NCBI GenBank assembly: GCA_016758965.1
Contig: JAEPRB010000204.1
Span: forward strand, 1-64,000
Source of the DNA: Circinella minor
Taxonomy: Eukaryota > Mucoromycota > Mucoromycetes > Mucorales > Lichtheimiaceae
Reading direction: 5' to 3'
DNA length: 64,000 nt
In this document: in pieces, positions 25,642-36,500 of the stretch
Layout: every line of letters starts with the position of its first letter
How positions within the stretch are numbered: the stretch's first letter is position 1
Made by a program: the position numbers and the translations under genes
Notes under the pieces: generated by a model
What the model was told of the DNA's origin: nothing
Database searches by the model: none
Seen by the model: the letters and a program-made list of their open reading frames with translations, nothing else

Positions 25642-26170
25642 GGGGTGCGATTTTTTCAGGTGAAATTGAAGATTCATGCTGTTCAGTCGCCGATTAATTT
25701 GGAGAAGAATAAACAGTCAGTATAAGGAAAACAGTCGGTTTTTTTATACATGTTTTTTTTTTACATTTATTCCAGATGTGAAGAGGTACCTATGTATAGT
25801 ATATGTCTATCACATCATATAAATCGACATACCAATAAAAAAAAGACTAAGCTATTGTTGAGTAGTTATAAATAATGGTATTTGTGATATCTTCTATGCA
25901 AAACGCATAGCAAAAATGTATACAGAAAAAATGATTAAGTAATTTTTTATACAAAAACATATAGTGAATTATTTATAAAAAAAAAAAATGACGAAATGCT
26001 TTTTTATGCAAGAAATCCTAAAATACCAGATCACATAAAAAAAAACTTATACGTAAAAAAAAACCCCATAAAAAATTCACATAAAAAATCCAATTATATT
26101 ATTTTTATACAAAAATATATGGCTAGGCACATAAAAAATATAAATTTCACCTGAAAAAACACTGCACCCC
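25642..26170. mobile_element. MITE-like element with about 26-bp terminal inverted repeats
   Basis: The word GGGGTGCGATTTTTTCAGGT, continuing GAAATT (25642-25667), recurs in inverted orientation at 26143-26170, with a two-base length difference and few mismatches. The 529-bp stretch between has no coding capacity and is full of 'cataaaaa'-type repeats. The right end cuts into a protein-coding relic on the minus strand (26171 onward), so it probably inserted into, or marks the deletion edge of, that gene. I could not identify a convincing target-site duplication, so the class of transposon is open. Confidence 0.5.
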
Positions 26171-27718
26171 TTTCGAATACTGATTCCAACAAGGGTGCAA
26201 TATAGTCATGAACAAAGGTCGTGTCCTCAATCGAAGGATCTGGGGGGTCCACCATGTATGAATTTCGGAGCTCTGAAGAATAATCGTCAGTACCCCAAAT
26301 TTATGTTTGTATCCACCAATGCCCACATCACTCATTGATCTTGATCCATTTGTGTTTGCTTACAATTTCAATAACGCTATTGATGTATTAATATCCAATT
26401 GAACTTCAGAGGTAGTTGCTTCTGATATGAACTGAGAGATAGATTTAACGACAGACAACCAATTTTCATTCAAAGACTATTAAACGTGGGTCAGTATATA
26501 TTTATATACAAATAATAATATAGCATGATGGGTGCTCTTCAAATCTATACTTACCATAGAAACATTCGTTGCATATAGTAATAATGATTGGGCGGTAACC
26601 TCGGGTTTACTAGCACCAATAGCAAGAGAATCCGTGATGGATGTGTGTCGGTCCCAACCAAGATATTTCGCTACTGATTTTTTCCATTCTTCAGAGAATA
26701 AGTAGGTTTGGGACAACGTATCTTCATGAAAATATGAAACTGTAAAAGGAAAAACAGGTCACGATCCAATTTTCACTTCCAAATGCGATATATGAATAAC
26801 GCTACAAACTTTCACCGTTCCAATAAAAGTAGTTTTCATAGCATTGTTGTGTTACTAAAAACTTCTCAGCAAAATTCATCTAAATATTTGGGTTAGTTTT
26901 CGTATTTTCATGAAAATACGTTGTCCTAAACCTCTCTGATTATTTAACGACCTATAAAAAAAGAATATAAGGTTAGCACGGTTTGGCAGGTTGACAGGTA
27001 AAAAAACAGCATAAATATTATCAAGTTTAGCTTACAAAAATCGAATATCTGATAATGCAGATGGAGACTAGGATTGATGAATATTTGAACTGACGACATG
27101 CGCGTAAAATGTTAAATCTTGCGTCCTGTGACCACCAATCATCAGTCATATCAAGATCTGCGTGTGCTTCTGGTTCGATAGAATAGGACAAATTATAAAC
27201 ACTGGATTTTCTAGCAGGATGCTTGTTATCTGTTAAGTCTGATGGGATTTTATATAAATCGTCCTAGTTTGTATACAATGTTAGGACATTACAAATAGCA
27301 TGATACTTAATTTCCCAATGACTAACAACAATTAATAATAACTGATGATAATAAGATATACCTCTTGTTTTTCAAAATGCGGATAATAACTTACACTTGA
27401 AGCTTCTTCTTGGTAGTCAATAGCTCGCTTAAATGTATTGTTGTTGTGATGTAAATATGACTGATGTTGTGACACATTAGCAAGTACAGAAGCAACTGTA
27501 CTCCAATGTTCTTCGGTTTCCAAGGTAGCTAATGACCAATAGATGCTCAAAAACAAAGTCACCATTAATATGATTATTAATATCTTGATGGTACGTAACT
27601 TCATAACTATATACCTGGTATTGATGTTTCATGTGATCCACAGCCCAACCTTTCAGACTTGATTCACTAGGCCATGTCGCAATGGTTCGAATAGCATCAA
27701 TAAGTGCACGCTCGCCAA
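26171..27718 (-). pseudogene. Remnant of a multi-exon gene of unrecognised family, 3' end lost
   Basis: The minus strand shows a series of protein-like segments bounded by GT/AG: about 27718-27615 (LIDAIRTIATWPSESSLKGW), 27528-27395 (ATLETEEHWSTVASVLANVS), 27263-27036 (DDLYKIPSDLTDNKHPARKS, later DMTDDWWSQDARFN), 26739-26555 (SVAKYLGWDRHTSITDSLAI, ending VSM) and 26476-26363 (SLNENWLSVVKSISQFISEA). Exons at 26739 and 26476 join in phase, but the first joins do not, and TAA follows the last. A further segment at about 26300-26171 reads NSYMVDPPDPSIEDTTFVHD and YIAPLLESVF before stopping at the inverted repeat of the adjoining element. The style resembles a repeated uncharacterised family of Mucoralean genomes. 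I assign no function. It could alternatively be a functional gene whose splicing I have mis-modelled. Confidence 0.5.
26704..26933. repeat. Inverted duplication, 36-bp arms
   Basis: Bases 26704-26739 and 26898-26933 are inverted copies with 33 of 36 matches, separated by 158 bp. One arm is part of a coding-like exon of the decayed minus-strand gene. The other includes a perfect 20-bp palindrome (26901-26920). Confidence 0.75.
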
Positions 27719-28260
27719 CTTTTTTTTTGAGATGAATGAAAACTTTTCATAAAAGTTAACAGGATTGAACTCTATAATTCTCTTTGAGATATATTAAATT
27801 TAACTATTTATGTAGTCAATGCTTTTTTTTTTCTTTACTTTTAGTGTCACATGGAACAAAATGTTGCCGATTTAATGTACTTACGCCAGAATCAACCACC
27901 ACCAGGACTTAATGATATTAGATTGTCATCAGGTTAGCAACAACAGAATCGACAGCACAGTTATAACAAAAATTTTTCGTTCAATTAGTAAATCGATCCC
28001 CTCATTTGCCTAAACAAACAAACAGCAAAAAAAATAAGAGAGAAACGCGTATTACATTGTGTGGAATCAAAACCAAAAAAAGGAATTTCTCTTTACTTTT
28101 TATTCAAAAAAAATTTATAAACAAAGAATAGGGGACATGTGGGTTATTGTAAAGGAGGAGGGGATATGATGACAATACTGATTGCATGTTATATAATGTA
28201 AAAAAAAAAAAAAAAAGGAAAGGAAGAAAAAAGGAGGAGAACATTTTTTATAATAATAAT
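27719..28260. other. Spacer 3' of LEU1; one short plus-strand coding-like stretch
   Basis: Plus-strand bases 27851-27932 read as a coherent peptide starting MEQNVADLMYLRQNQPPPGL, lying after an acceptor-like 'cttttag' and ending at a donor-like 'gttagc'. I could not find partner exons, so it may be an orphan exon or a relic. The rest is AT-rich and includes the LEU1 3' flank. Confidence 0.35.
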
Positions 28261-30531
28261 TTACCAATCCAACTTTTGTTTCTTGTTTCCGACAGGTACA
28301 GCAGTAATCTTTGTAGCTTTACCGTTATAATCTTTACCATTCAACCAAGGCCAGTTGGCTGTTCGCTTAGTTTCAAAGGATTCAATCAATTTATCCTTTT
28401 GCATGGTCAAACCAATATCATCCAAGCCATTTATTAAACAATGTTTACGGAATTCTTCAACTTCGAAAGGAATTTCACCACCAGGGTACTTAACTACTTG
28501 ATTTACCAAATCCACTTCCAACTTTTCATTCTTCTTGGCATATCCGTAAAGCAAATCGACTTCTTCTTGTTTTAAAGCAATAGGCAACATACCATTCTTG
28601 AAACAATTGTTGAAAAAGATGTCGGCAAAGCTAGGAGCAATGATTGATCGAATACCAAAGTCATTGAAAGCCCATGGAGCGTGTTCACGAGAACTACCAC
28701 AGCCAAAGTTAGGACCAGTACAGACCAAAATCTTGGCTTCACGATAAGGTTCTTGGTTCAATACGAATTCAGGCTTTTCCTTGTTAGTTGCAGGATCGAA
28801 ACGCAAGTTATAGAACAAGGCGGATCCCAAACCAGTACGCTTAATGGTCTTCAAGAATTGTTTGGGAATAATCATATCGGTATCGATATTGGCAATATCC
28901 ATGGGAGCAGCATAACCTTCCAAAGTAGTGAACTCAGGCATACCAGAAGCTTCAGCGGTAGAAGGTGCGGGTGATTGAGAAGCTGGAGGTGCATCAGTTA
29001 CAACGTCAGCTTGATCGGCAGCCTTGGCATGGTTTTCAACTGGAGGTTCTAATTCAACATCGTGATGCTTTTCACTGCTACCAGTATTGGTGATATCTGT
29101 ACGTTCTTCAGCTGGCAACAATTTACGGACATCGGTGAAATAACCAGTGACAGCGGCAGCGGCAGCCATAGCAGGACTGACCAAATGAGTACGGCCACCA
29201 GCACCTTGACGACCTTCAAAGTTACGGTTGGAAGTACTAGCACAACGTTCACCAGGGCTCAATTGATCAGGGTTCATACCCAAACACATGGAACAACCAG
29301 CCTCACGCCAATCAAAACCAGCTTCCTTCAAAATCTTATCCAATCCTTCACGTTCAGCTTGTTTTTTAATCAAACCTGAACCAGGTACAACCATGGCGTA
29401 AACCCAATCAGCAACATGACGTCCCTTTGCGATTTGAGCTGCATGTCGGAGATCTTCAATACGCGAATTGGTACAACTGCCAATAAACACCTTGTCAATC
29501 TTGACTTTTTCCATGGGAGTATTAGGCTCCAAACCAATATATTCCAAAGCACGTTCCATAGCAAGACGACGGGCAGGATCTTCTTGTTTGGAAGGATCGG
29601 GAGTCTTGCCAGTAATAGGAACAACATCTTGAGGGCTGGTACCCCAAGTCAAAGTAGGTGCAATATCAGCTGCATCAATTGTCACATCAATATCGTATTT
29701 TGCATCAGGATCAGATCGGAGCGACTTCCAATATTCAACAGCACGATCCCACTCCGCACCCTTAGGAGCCAAAGGACGGTTGCGAATATATTCAAAGGTT
29801 ACCTCATCAGGAGCAATCATACCAGCACGAGCACCAGCTTCAATGGACATGTTACAAACAGACATGCGTGCTTCCATGGACATGTCCTCAAATGCCGATC
29901 CTGCAAATTCAATAACACAGCCAGTACCACCTGCAGTGCCAATAACACCAATAATATGAAGCACTACGTCCTTGCTACCAACACCAGGTGCTACCTTACC
30001 GTCTACCTTAACACGCATATTCTTGCTCTTTTTTTGCAACAAAGTTTGTGTAGCCAATACATGTTCGACTTCAGAAGTACCGATACCAAAAGCAAGAGCA
30101 CCAAAAGCACCATGAGTGGAAGTATGCGAATCACCACAGTTGACAGTACAACCAGGCAAAGTAAAGCCTTGTTCAGGACCAATAACGTGAACGATACCTT
30201 GACGATCATCTTCCATACCAAAATAAGTCAAGTTAAATTCCTTGACGTTTTGTTCAAGTGTCTCACATTGTGTTCGTGAATCGGCTTCGTCAATAAAAGT
30301 TGTAACGTTCTTGAAAGTCTTGCGAGAAGTAGTAGGGATATTGTGATCAACAGTTACCAAGGTACAGTCTGGACGACGTACTTTACGACCTGCATTACGA
30401 AGACCTTCAAAGGCTTGAGGACTAGTGACTTCGTGAACAAGATGACGATCAATATAAATCAAACAAGTTCCGTCTTCTTGTTTATCAACGACGTGGTCGT
30501 CCCATACTTTATCATAGAGTGTACGTCCCAT
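28261..30531 (-). CDS. LEU1: 3-isopropylmalate dehydratase (isopropylmalate isomerase), LeuC-LeuD fusion
   Basis: Converts 2-isopropylmalate to 3-isopropylmalate in leucine biosynthesis using a [4Fe-4S] cluster; the homologous gene is called leuA in Mucor. Intronless, 756 aa, the usual length for the fungal single-chain enzyme. The large-subunit (LeuC) part is residues 1 to about 470, with cluster ligands Cys353 ([11 protein letters not shown]) and Cys413/Cys416 ([20 protein letters not shown]). A Pro/Ala/Ser-rich linker spans about 490-530. The small-subunit (LeuD, swivel) domain runs from about 531 to the end and includes [10 protein letters not shown] and the [12 protein letters not shown] motif. 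All catalytic motifs are intact, so it should be active. No targeting signal is evident, consistent with a cytosolic enzyme. A TGACTCA element and a CCAAT box lie upstream on the coding strand. Confidence in identity is very high. Confidence 0.98.
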   Translation of the reverse strand: MGRTLYDKVWDDHVVDKQEDGTCLIYIDRHLVHEVTSPQAFEGLRNAGRKVRRPDCTLVTVDHNIPTTSRKTFKNVTTFIDEADSRTQCETLEQNVKEFNLTYFGMEDDRQGIVHVIGPEQGFTLPGCTVNCGDSHTSTHGAFGALAFGIGTSEVEHVLATQTLLQKKSKNMRVKVDGKVAPGVGSKDVVLHIIGVIGTAGGTGCVIEFAGSAFEDMSMEARMSVCNMSIEAGARAGMIAPDEVTFEYIRNRPLAPKGAEWDRAVEYWKSLRSDPDAKYDIDVTIDAADIAPTLTWGTSPQDVVPITGKTPDPSKQEDPARRLAMERALEYIGLEPNTPMEKVKIDKVFIGSCTNSRIEDLRHAAQIAKGRHVADWVYAMVVPGSGLIKKQAEREGLDKILKEAGFDWREAGCSMCLGMNPDQLSPGERCASTSNRNFEGRQGAGGRTHLVSPAMAAAAAVTGYFTDVRKLLPAEERTDITNTGSSEKHHDVELEPPVENHAKAADQADVVTDAPPASQSPAPSTAEASGMPEFTTLEGYAAPMDIANIDTDMIIPKQFLKTIKRTGLGSALFYNLRFDPATNKEKPEFVLNQEPYREAKILVCTGPNFGCGSSREHAPWAFNDFGIRSIIAPSFADIFFNNCFKNGMLPIALKQEEVDLLYGYAKKNEKLEVDLVNQVVKYPGGEIPFEVEEFRKHCLINGLDDIGLTMQKDKLIESFETKRTANWPWLNGKDYNGKATKITAVPVGNKKQKLDW

Positions 30532-33319
30532 TATTATTTTTTGTTGTTACTATTCGTTAATGGAAAGTGGGGAGAGTGGGGGGTTGTTGTTTTATTTTTA
30601 CAAAGAAATTAAAACAAAAAGTAAAGAAAAGAAGTTTATAAACAAAGAGGTTGTCAGACTTCATTATTAAAACGCTTTAACGAACGAATGAAGTTGAATG
30701 CCGTGACTCAAACTGAGTTTTGGAATATGATTGGTTGGATTTTTGATCTCTCACTCCTACCTTAACATAGTGTAATATATTTTTTTTACAAAATGTTTTT
30801 AAGGGTATAATTTCTACCGATTCTATACTTTGATTGGATTAAACATATATGACGATGACTGTGTCGATGTGGGTCTTATTGTATAACTGCTCTATTCTTT
30901 CTTGCGGGATACATTGATTCATTATTATACCGAGCAGTTGTTTTACAATGATATTTGTCAGCCATAATTATTTATATAGCTATTTGATAAAATATTACAA
31001 GCTAAGAATGAGCTATCAGCACACTATTTCATTAACTTTTACTAATAGGCTGTATGATTTACATGCTTGTTCACAGGGAAAAAAATAAGTAGATTGTTTT
31101 AAATCATGAAATACTTGGTGATAAACAAGTATTTTTGAATTATGGTAAGCTTAAAGTTATTTTTTATTATTCCATATCCATTATTGCTACTATTAAAATT
31201 TATTATGTACTGATGGTAAAGAATAAGCTCTTAATATGTTATAATCGACGTGCTATCCATGATAAATAATATAAGGTGGAAAAGTAAAATAATAATTAAT
31301 AACAGTAACCACTAGTATCTGGTCTGTTGGTGTTGGGGAAATGGCTCAATTCACATAGTCACTCACAAAGAATAGAATTACATAACCAATCGTATTCAGC
31401 TTTACAATATCAACAAACCCCTCCCCCTAAAATCAATTACACTTCAATTCCTGTCACGGTATTTAAATAAAAAGCTATTAGCATTCGATTTTTACATAAG
31501 CTTAAATGATTCTAACGGTTGTTTTTTGTTTTATTACAAAAAAAAAATTGGTCCAAGTAACAATTTTGATATTCATACTTTTTATTACTAATATAAAAGA
31601 CAAAATGTACGCAGTTAATGAAAATCAAAACAAGAGCTACCGCACAATGATAATTTGAAAAAAAAAAAGCCAGAAAGAAAGAATACTTTCTTATGTTAAT
31701 GACGATAAACTCGTCTATAATCATTTGTAAGCTTGTTTATTAGAAAAATAATGCGAATCCAAAAGTGACAGGGATGTATATTTTGTAAAATACATTTATA
31801 AATGTCTCCAATACGTAAGAAGAAATGGTGAGTATGAGAAAGGAAGCTTATAACTACATCATTATGCGTATTGATTAATGATAATGTACATATATATATA
31901 TATGTAATATATACGTGTGTGGCGCATGATATTTTTAACCAGTCTACACAGAGCAAGAAAAAAGAACATCATCAGTTTTCCCTTTCTCTTAAATAATAAT
32001 GCTACTATAGAAAATCGCGTGCTTGCTTGGGATTATGGGAAGCTACCTTGAACTGATACGTAATAACAATATAATATTTACTGTTGTGATATGATCTGAT
32101 GAATAATAATGTATCTAGCTTGTGCTTGGTACCGTGATAATTTGTTGAGTTGTTGAGTTGTGTTATGTTGTGTAATAACAATAAAGAGTGGGAGAGAAAA
32201 GGAAAATTAGAATCGATAAGCTCTTTGAACAAAGAGATACGGAATGCAATGCCGTAATATGTAAAGTATGTGTACACAACAACAAATCTATCATGAGATC
32301 AAACTTAAGGTCAAGTGGATCACTGTTGTACATTCACTAAATTATTAATGATGAGAATAGAACGTGGTCAGATCGCCCGTTTTTTTCTTTTTCTTGATTC
32401 CCTTTTTGCCCTCCGGCTTTGTCTTAACATTGTATGACAAACAGTACCGTTGTAATACAAATTTCAATAACGGAACTCTGGTACGTATAATAATTGATAT
32501 TATATTTTGGTAATGTAAATTTTTTATTATTATTAATAATCTTAGAAAAGAAAGGGTTTGTTTTGTTTAAAAAGTAATACGGAGACAACTTTCTAAATAT
32601 TGTAAATAATAGATAACAAAGGAGGATATGACGAAATGGTAGTGGATTACTATGTGAAATTGTGTGTTTTTTTAAGTGAATTGAACATACAAATAAAAAA
32701 AATTTTTATAATAGGGTTTGTGTGATGAGATGAATGCGGCTTGTTGTTGTGGCTGACCAACGAAAGCAATAGTTAAATTATGAAATGATGAAGAGGTCTG
32801 TAGTAATATAATAAAAGGGAGATACAATAGTTATGAGAGAAGTTATTTTTATAACAAGATTACATCAATAGGTAGGTGGTACACTTTTTTTTTTTGTTTG
32901 TTTCCGGGAGATTTCTTTAGAAAGGAGGAGAAAGAATATGATGGGTGTTTTTTAAAATAAAAAGCATGTGTAATAACAATAAGTTTTTTTTTGTTTTTTT
33001 GGAAATAAGAATGTCTTTTTTTTTTGTGGGTGCGCATGATTTTTTTTTTTTTTGGGTTCTTCGTTCGGTCTCGGGATTTACGTTTTTTTTTTTTTACATA
33101 TCAAATGAAAGAGGCATCAATGGATGATGAAATAAGTAAAAGGTATAATTAAGGCAGTAAAATAATAATAAAATAATAAGAGTTTGTATACATGTTTTTG
33201 TTTTGTGTGGAAATGTGCGATGGGATGAACAAAGAAGAGAAAATGCTTTTTTTTTTCAGAAATGTTTTGATATTTAAGTAAGATACTGGAGTTTTTCTTT
33301 ATGCTACAAGTTTTTAAAA
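30532..33319. other. Intergenic region upstream of LEU1
   Basis: LEU1 promoter in the first few hundred bases, then AT-rich DNA. Open frames at 31512-32277 are low-complexity and lack conserved-looking motifs, so I do not call them. Confidence 0.5.
30704..30710. promoter_or_regulatory. TGACTCA Gcn4/Cpc1-type site upstream of LEU1
   Basis: A perfect TGACTCA heptamer lies 173 bp upstream of the LEU1 start codon. This is the consensus bound by Gcn4/Cpc1 bZIP regulators of general amino acid control, which typically activate leucine genes. An inverted CCAAT box (30730-30734) lies 20 bp further upstream. Function is inferred from position and sequence only. Confidence 0.55.
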
Positions 33320-33586
33320 CTAGTAACGGCGAGGAGCTGCTAACGTTTGAGGAAATAAATTAATTTGGGTTAATTTATTGTATAAACTTGTTTCTTACTA
33401 GAGAACATTAAACAAATGTTTCTCATATTTACCTCCACGACTACATTCAGGACACCAGCTTGTTTCAAAATAACGCCGGTGTATCAAACAATAACTTCGT
33501 CCTCGACCACTACATACTTTGGATGTATCGATCATATTAACGGCATTTCCATTGCACAGGGGAAAATACTTGAATGATGATTTCAT
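33320..33586 (-). CDS. Small cysteine-rich protein, possible zinc ribbon (two exons)
   Basis: Proposed 57-aa protein from exons 33586-33433 and 33339-33320 (174 nt, in phase). The intron starts GTAAAT and ends TTAG. Exon 1 encodes five Cys: CNGN, VCSGRGRSYC and a CPEC knuckle, with a nearby His (CLIHRRYF). The spacing could hold a zinc ion. The spliced C-terminus is short and basic (GAAPRRY). Reading through instead gives a 62-aa product ending differently. Compositional complexity and the paired cysteines make this more credible than the other short frames in the region. Family not recognised. Confidence 0.5.
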
Positions 33587-36500
33587 TATATTATTAATAA
33601 TGTTCTTGTTGTGCGCTTGTGTGGTGATAGTATTATAAGTAAAAAGTTAAAAATAATTTTTTGATCTTGACAAAAAAAAAAAGAAGATAGTCCCCAAAAA
33701 AAAAAAAAAAAAAGAAAAAAACTAGTTAAGAGAGCTCTTTATATATTATTAACTAAAAAAATTGAGAAAACAGATTAAGAAAAGATGCAAAAAAAAGAGA
33801 CTACACCCAGGTTAGTGGCTTAAAAATAGGGTGCCACTATACCACAAAAAACAACCATTACCCTCACACCTTAATCTTTTTTTTTTCATGAGAACGATCC
33901 ACAAAATCCTGGACTGTGCTTCATCACCTGCATACAAAAAAAAAACTCCCCGTTCGCGTAGAATACTCTTTTTTTAGGGCAGCGTACCCGCGCGCAAGTA
34001 TCACCCACTGAAATATCACGAGTCATTACCCCCACCTCTTTTTTTTTTTTACTCTATAACGAGCACAAGAGAAACTAGGTTTTTTTGTTCACAGTCATGG
34101 GAGCTTCCTTTTACTTATTTTTCCCTTGTGTTTTTTTTTTGAGTTTATATGATGAAAATAATATTCGTGTGTGTGATTACAGATAGAGAAATGATGCAAC
34201 TTGATTTATAGATGCAATTATGAAATTATTTCTGGGCATCATTGAGATACTGCATACATTCCTGTAATAAGAAAAAATACTTATTTATTACTAGTGGAAC
34301 TTGTTCAAGTTCTATACTTTTTTTTTCAAATATACATATATATGATTGTTTATTTATTTGATTCTTCCGGGAGAGGACGGAAGTAACATGCGCTGTTTTT
34401 TTCTGTACGCGGATACTAAAAAAATTGCTTTGGATATTACTCTCAAAAGTGGATGTATCGTTTTTAGGTAGTACTTCTAAAGCCCCGTGATCATGTTACA
34501 TTGGGCTCTCTAATATGATTGCTTATTTTTTAAGTTATTCTTACTCTCTTTAGATAAAGATGCCATCAACAAAAAGAAAAAGAGACGTCTATATTATTCT
34601 TTAAAGTAGAAAAGAAAAATAAAAGGTTGAATGATAGATACAGATAATAATCAAGAACTTTTTTATCTGTTGTACCAATGCAATTGAGATTTGCTTGGTC
34701 CGAGCGTTTTTTGTTTACTCAGTTCATTATATTGCGTCAGTGCTTTTTTATTTCACTAAAGGAACGAAGTTATCCGAAGAGTATAATTTAAAATTTATTA
34801 TATAACACAAATCTATATGTTTACAAAACGCTTTTAATAATAAATGGCTTATAACTTTGTGTGATTTTTTTCATAATTTTCTCTCGTCGTGCCCTCATAT
34901 AATCAAAACTTACACTTCAGTAACCTTTTCAATTTCTTTTAAACTCTCGGCTAGTGTTCCGTGCAATCGAGTTACACATTTTTTGAATAGTTTTTTGAAC
35001 AATGCATATTGTCACCTAGTTACACACAAGCATATCTTGTAAATCCAAACACCAATCCAAAAAAAAAATTCTTACTACTCCCATGACTCGTGTACCCAGA
35101 CCATGATTGTTATACATATTCATAATGACGATTACCCATCAGTTTTTCAAATCCTTAAAAGAGAAAATGATAAAGGAGATTGAAGAAAAACAAGTTTTTT
35201 TTTCAGACGATCCCCACTTTTTGATGTTGTCATGATAACTATTCATTCCCATGACATATCTCTATAACAACCCTTTTTTTTTGCGTTTATTAATACAAAT
35301 ATAAACAGCATAAAAATTCTTATGATCTTCCAGATATGACATCGATTAGGTACTTTTTTATTTGAAAAACATAAGTATTGTATAATCTGAGGTAACCATT
35401 ATTCATGAAATCGCATATTTTTATTGTTGATTTATCACCTGTCTTGCCTTCCTCTCTTTTTTTCTCTTTAAAGAAAAATGTATAATTACAACGGCAACTT
35501 GTTTAAGGCGTCTTCTACTAATATCAAAAGCCCCATGATATTACCTTTTTAATCACTTTTTTTTCCCTTCAACTCTTCCGCTTTGTTTCCTCTCCTTACC
35601 CCCCCCCAAAAAAAAAAAAGAAAGAAAGAAAAACGTTTTGTTGTGTAATCGTCACATTTTTTTCTATCACGTCTGTGTGTTGTGTACTTATTATTATGTA
35701 AGTGTATTATAGATTTTCTCAAATAGATCAAACTAAACTTTAGGAAGAAAATAGACAAGAAAATAGAGAACATCAATAACAATGATGAACCTGTTTACCA
35801 GTTTTTTTATACATACTAGTATACTCTTCTTGTCAGCCAGTTATTCGTTGACATATTAACATTTTGTTTGGATTCAAATTACAGTATATAGATTATGTGT
35901 TGTTACTTTTGCTGTTATAAGTCCCGCACGTGTGCCAATTGTTGAGTTATACATAATAGATTTTATAACACACATCCTTACACAACGAAAACAGGTTCAT
36001 GAGTAAAAAAAAATAAAAATTTAAGAAATCCATATGCCCCATGACATTCTGAACATTTACACAAAAATTTTGGCGGTTTTCTTTCCTCTATCCCCCCAAA
36101 AAAAAATTCTTCAGAGACGCGCTCTTTTTTAGGACAACTATAGAGTGTTTATTTATTTTTTCTCTTTCTTTGCATTAATAGCATATATTGCCTTTATATT
36201 ATTATTATTTTCTTGTTGTGTCAATACAATTGTGGCTTAAAGAGGTAGACGAATAATAATGCTTTTCTTCTCTTTTCTTTTTTCCTGATGAGAATGAACA
36301 CAAAGTTTTTTATATTGTCGTCCCATCAAATAGAGATCGGCAACCAATAAGTCTTGCCAATGAAGTTTGGTTTTTTCTTTTCTATTTTTTTAAGGTTTAT
36401 CTCGTGATTTTGAAAGAAAAGAACAACTTTGTTAAATGGCATTTTTAAGTTTTTCTTTTTCAGGAATTAAACTTCCATATAATTACATTTTCTTTCCAAT

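Noticed and set aside
29416..30279. 287-aa plus-strand open frame antisense to LEU1
   Set aside because: Antisense shadow of the codon-biased LEU1 gene; no recognisable motif.
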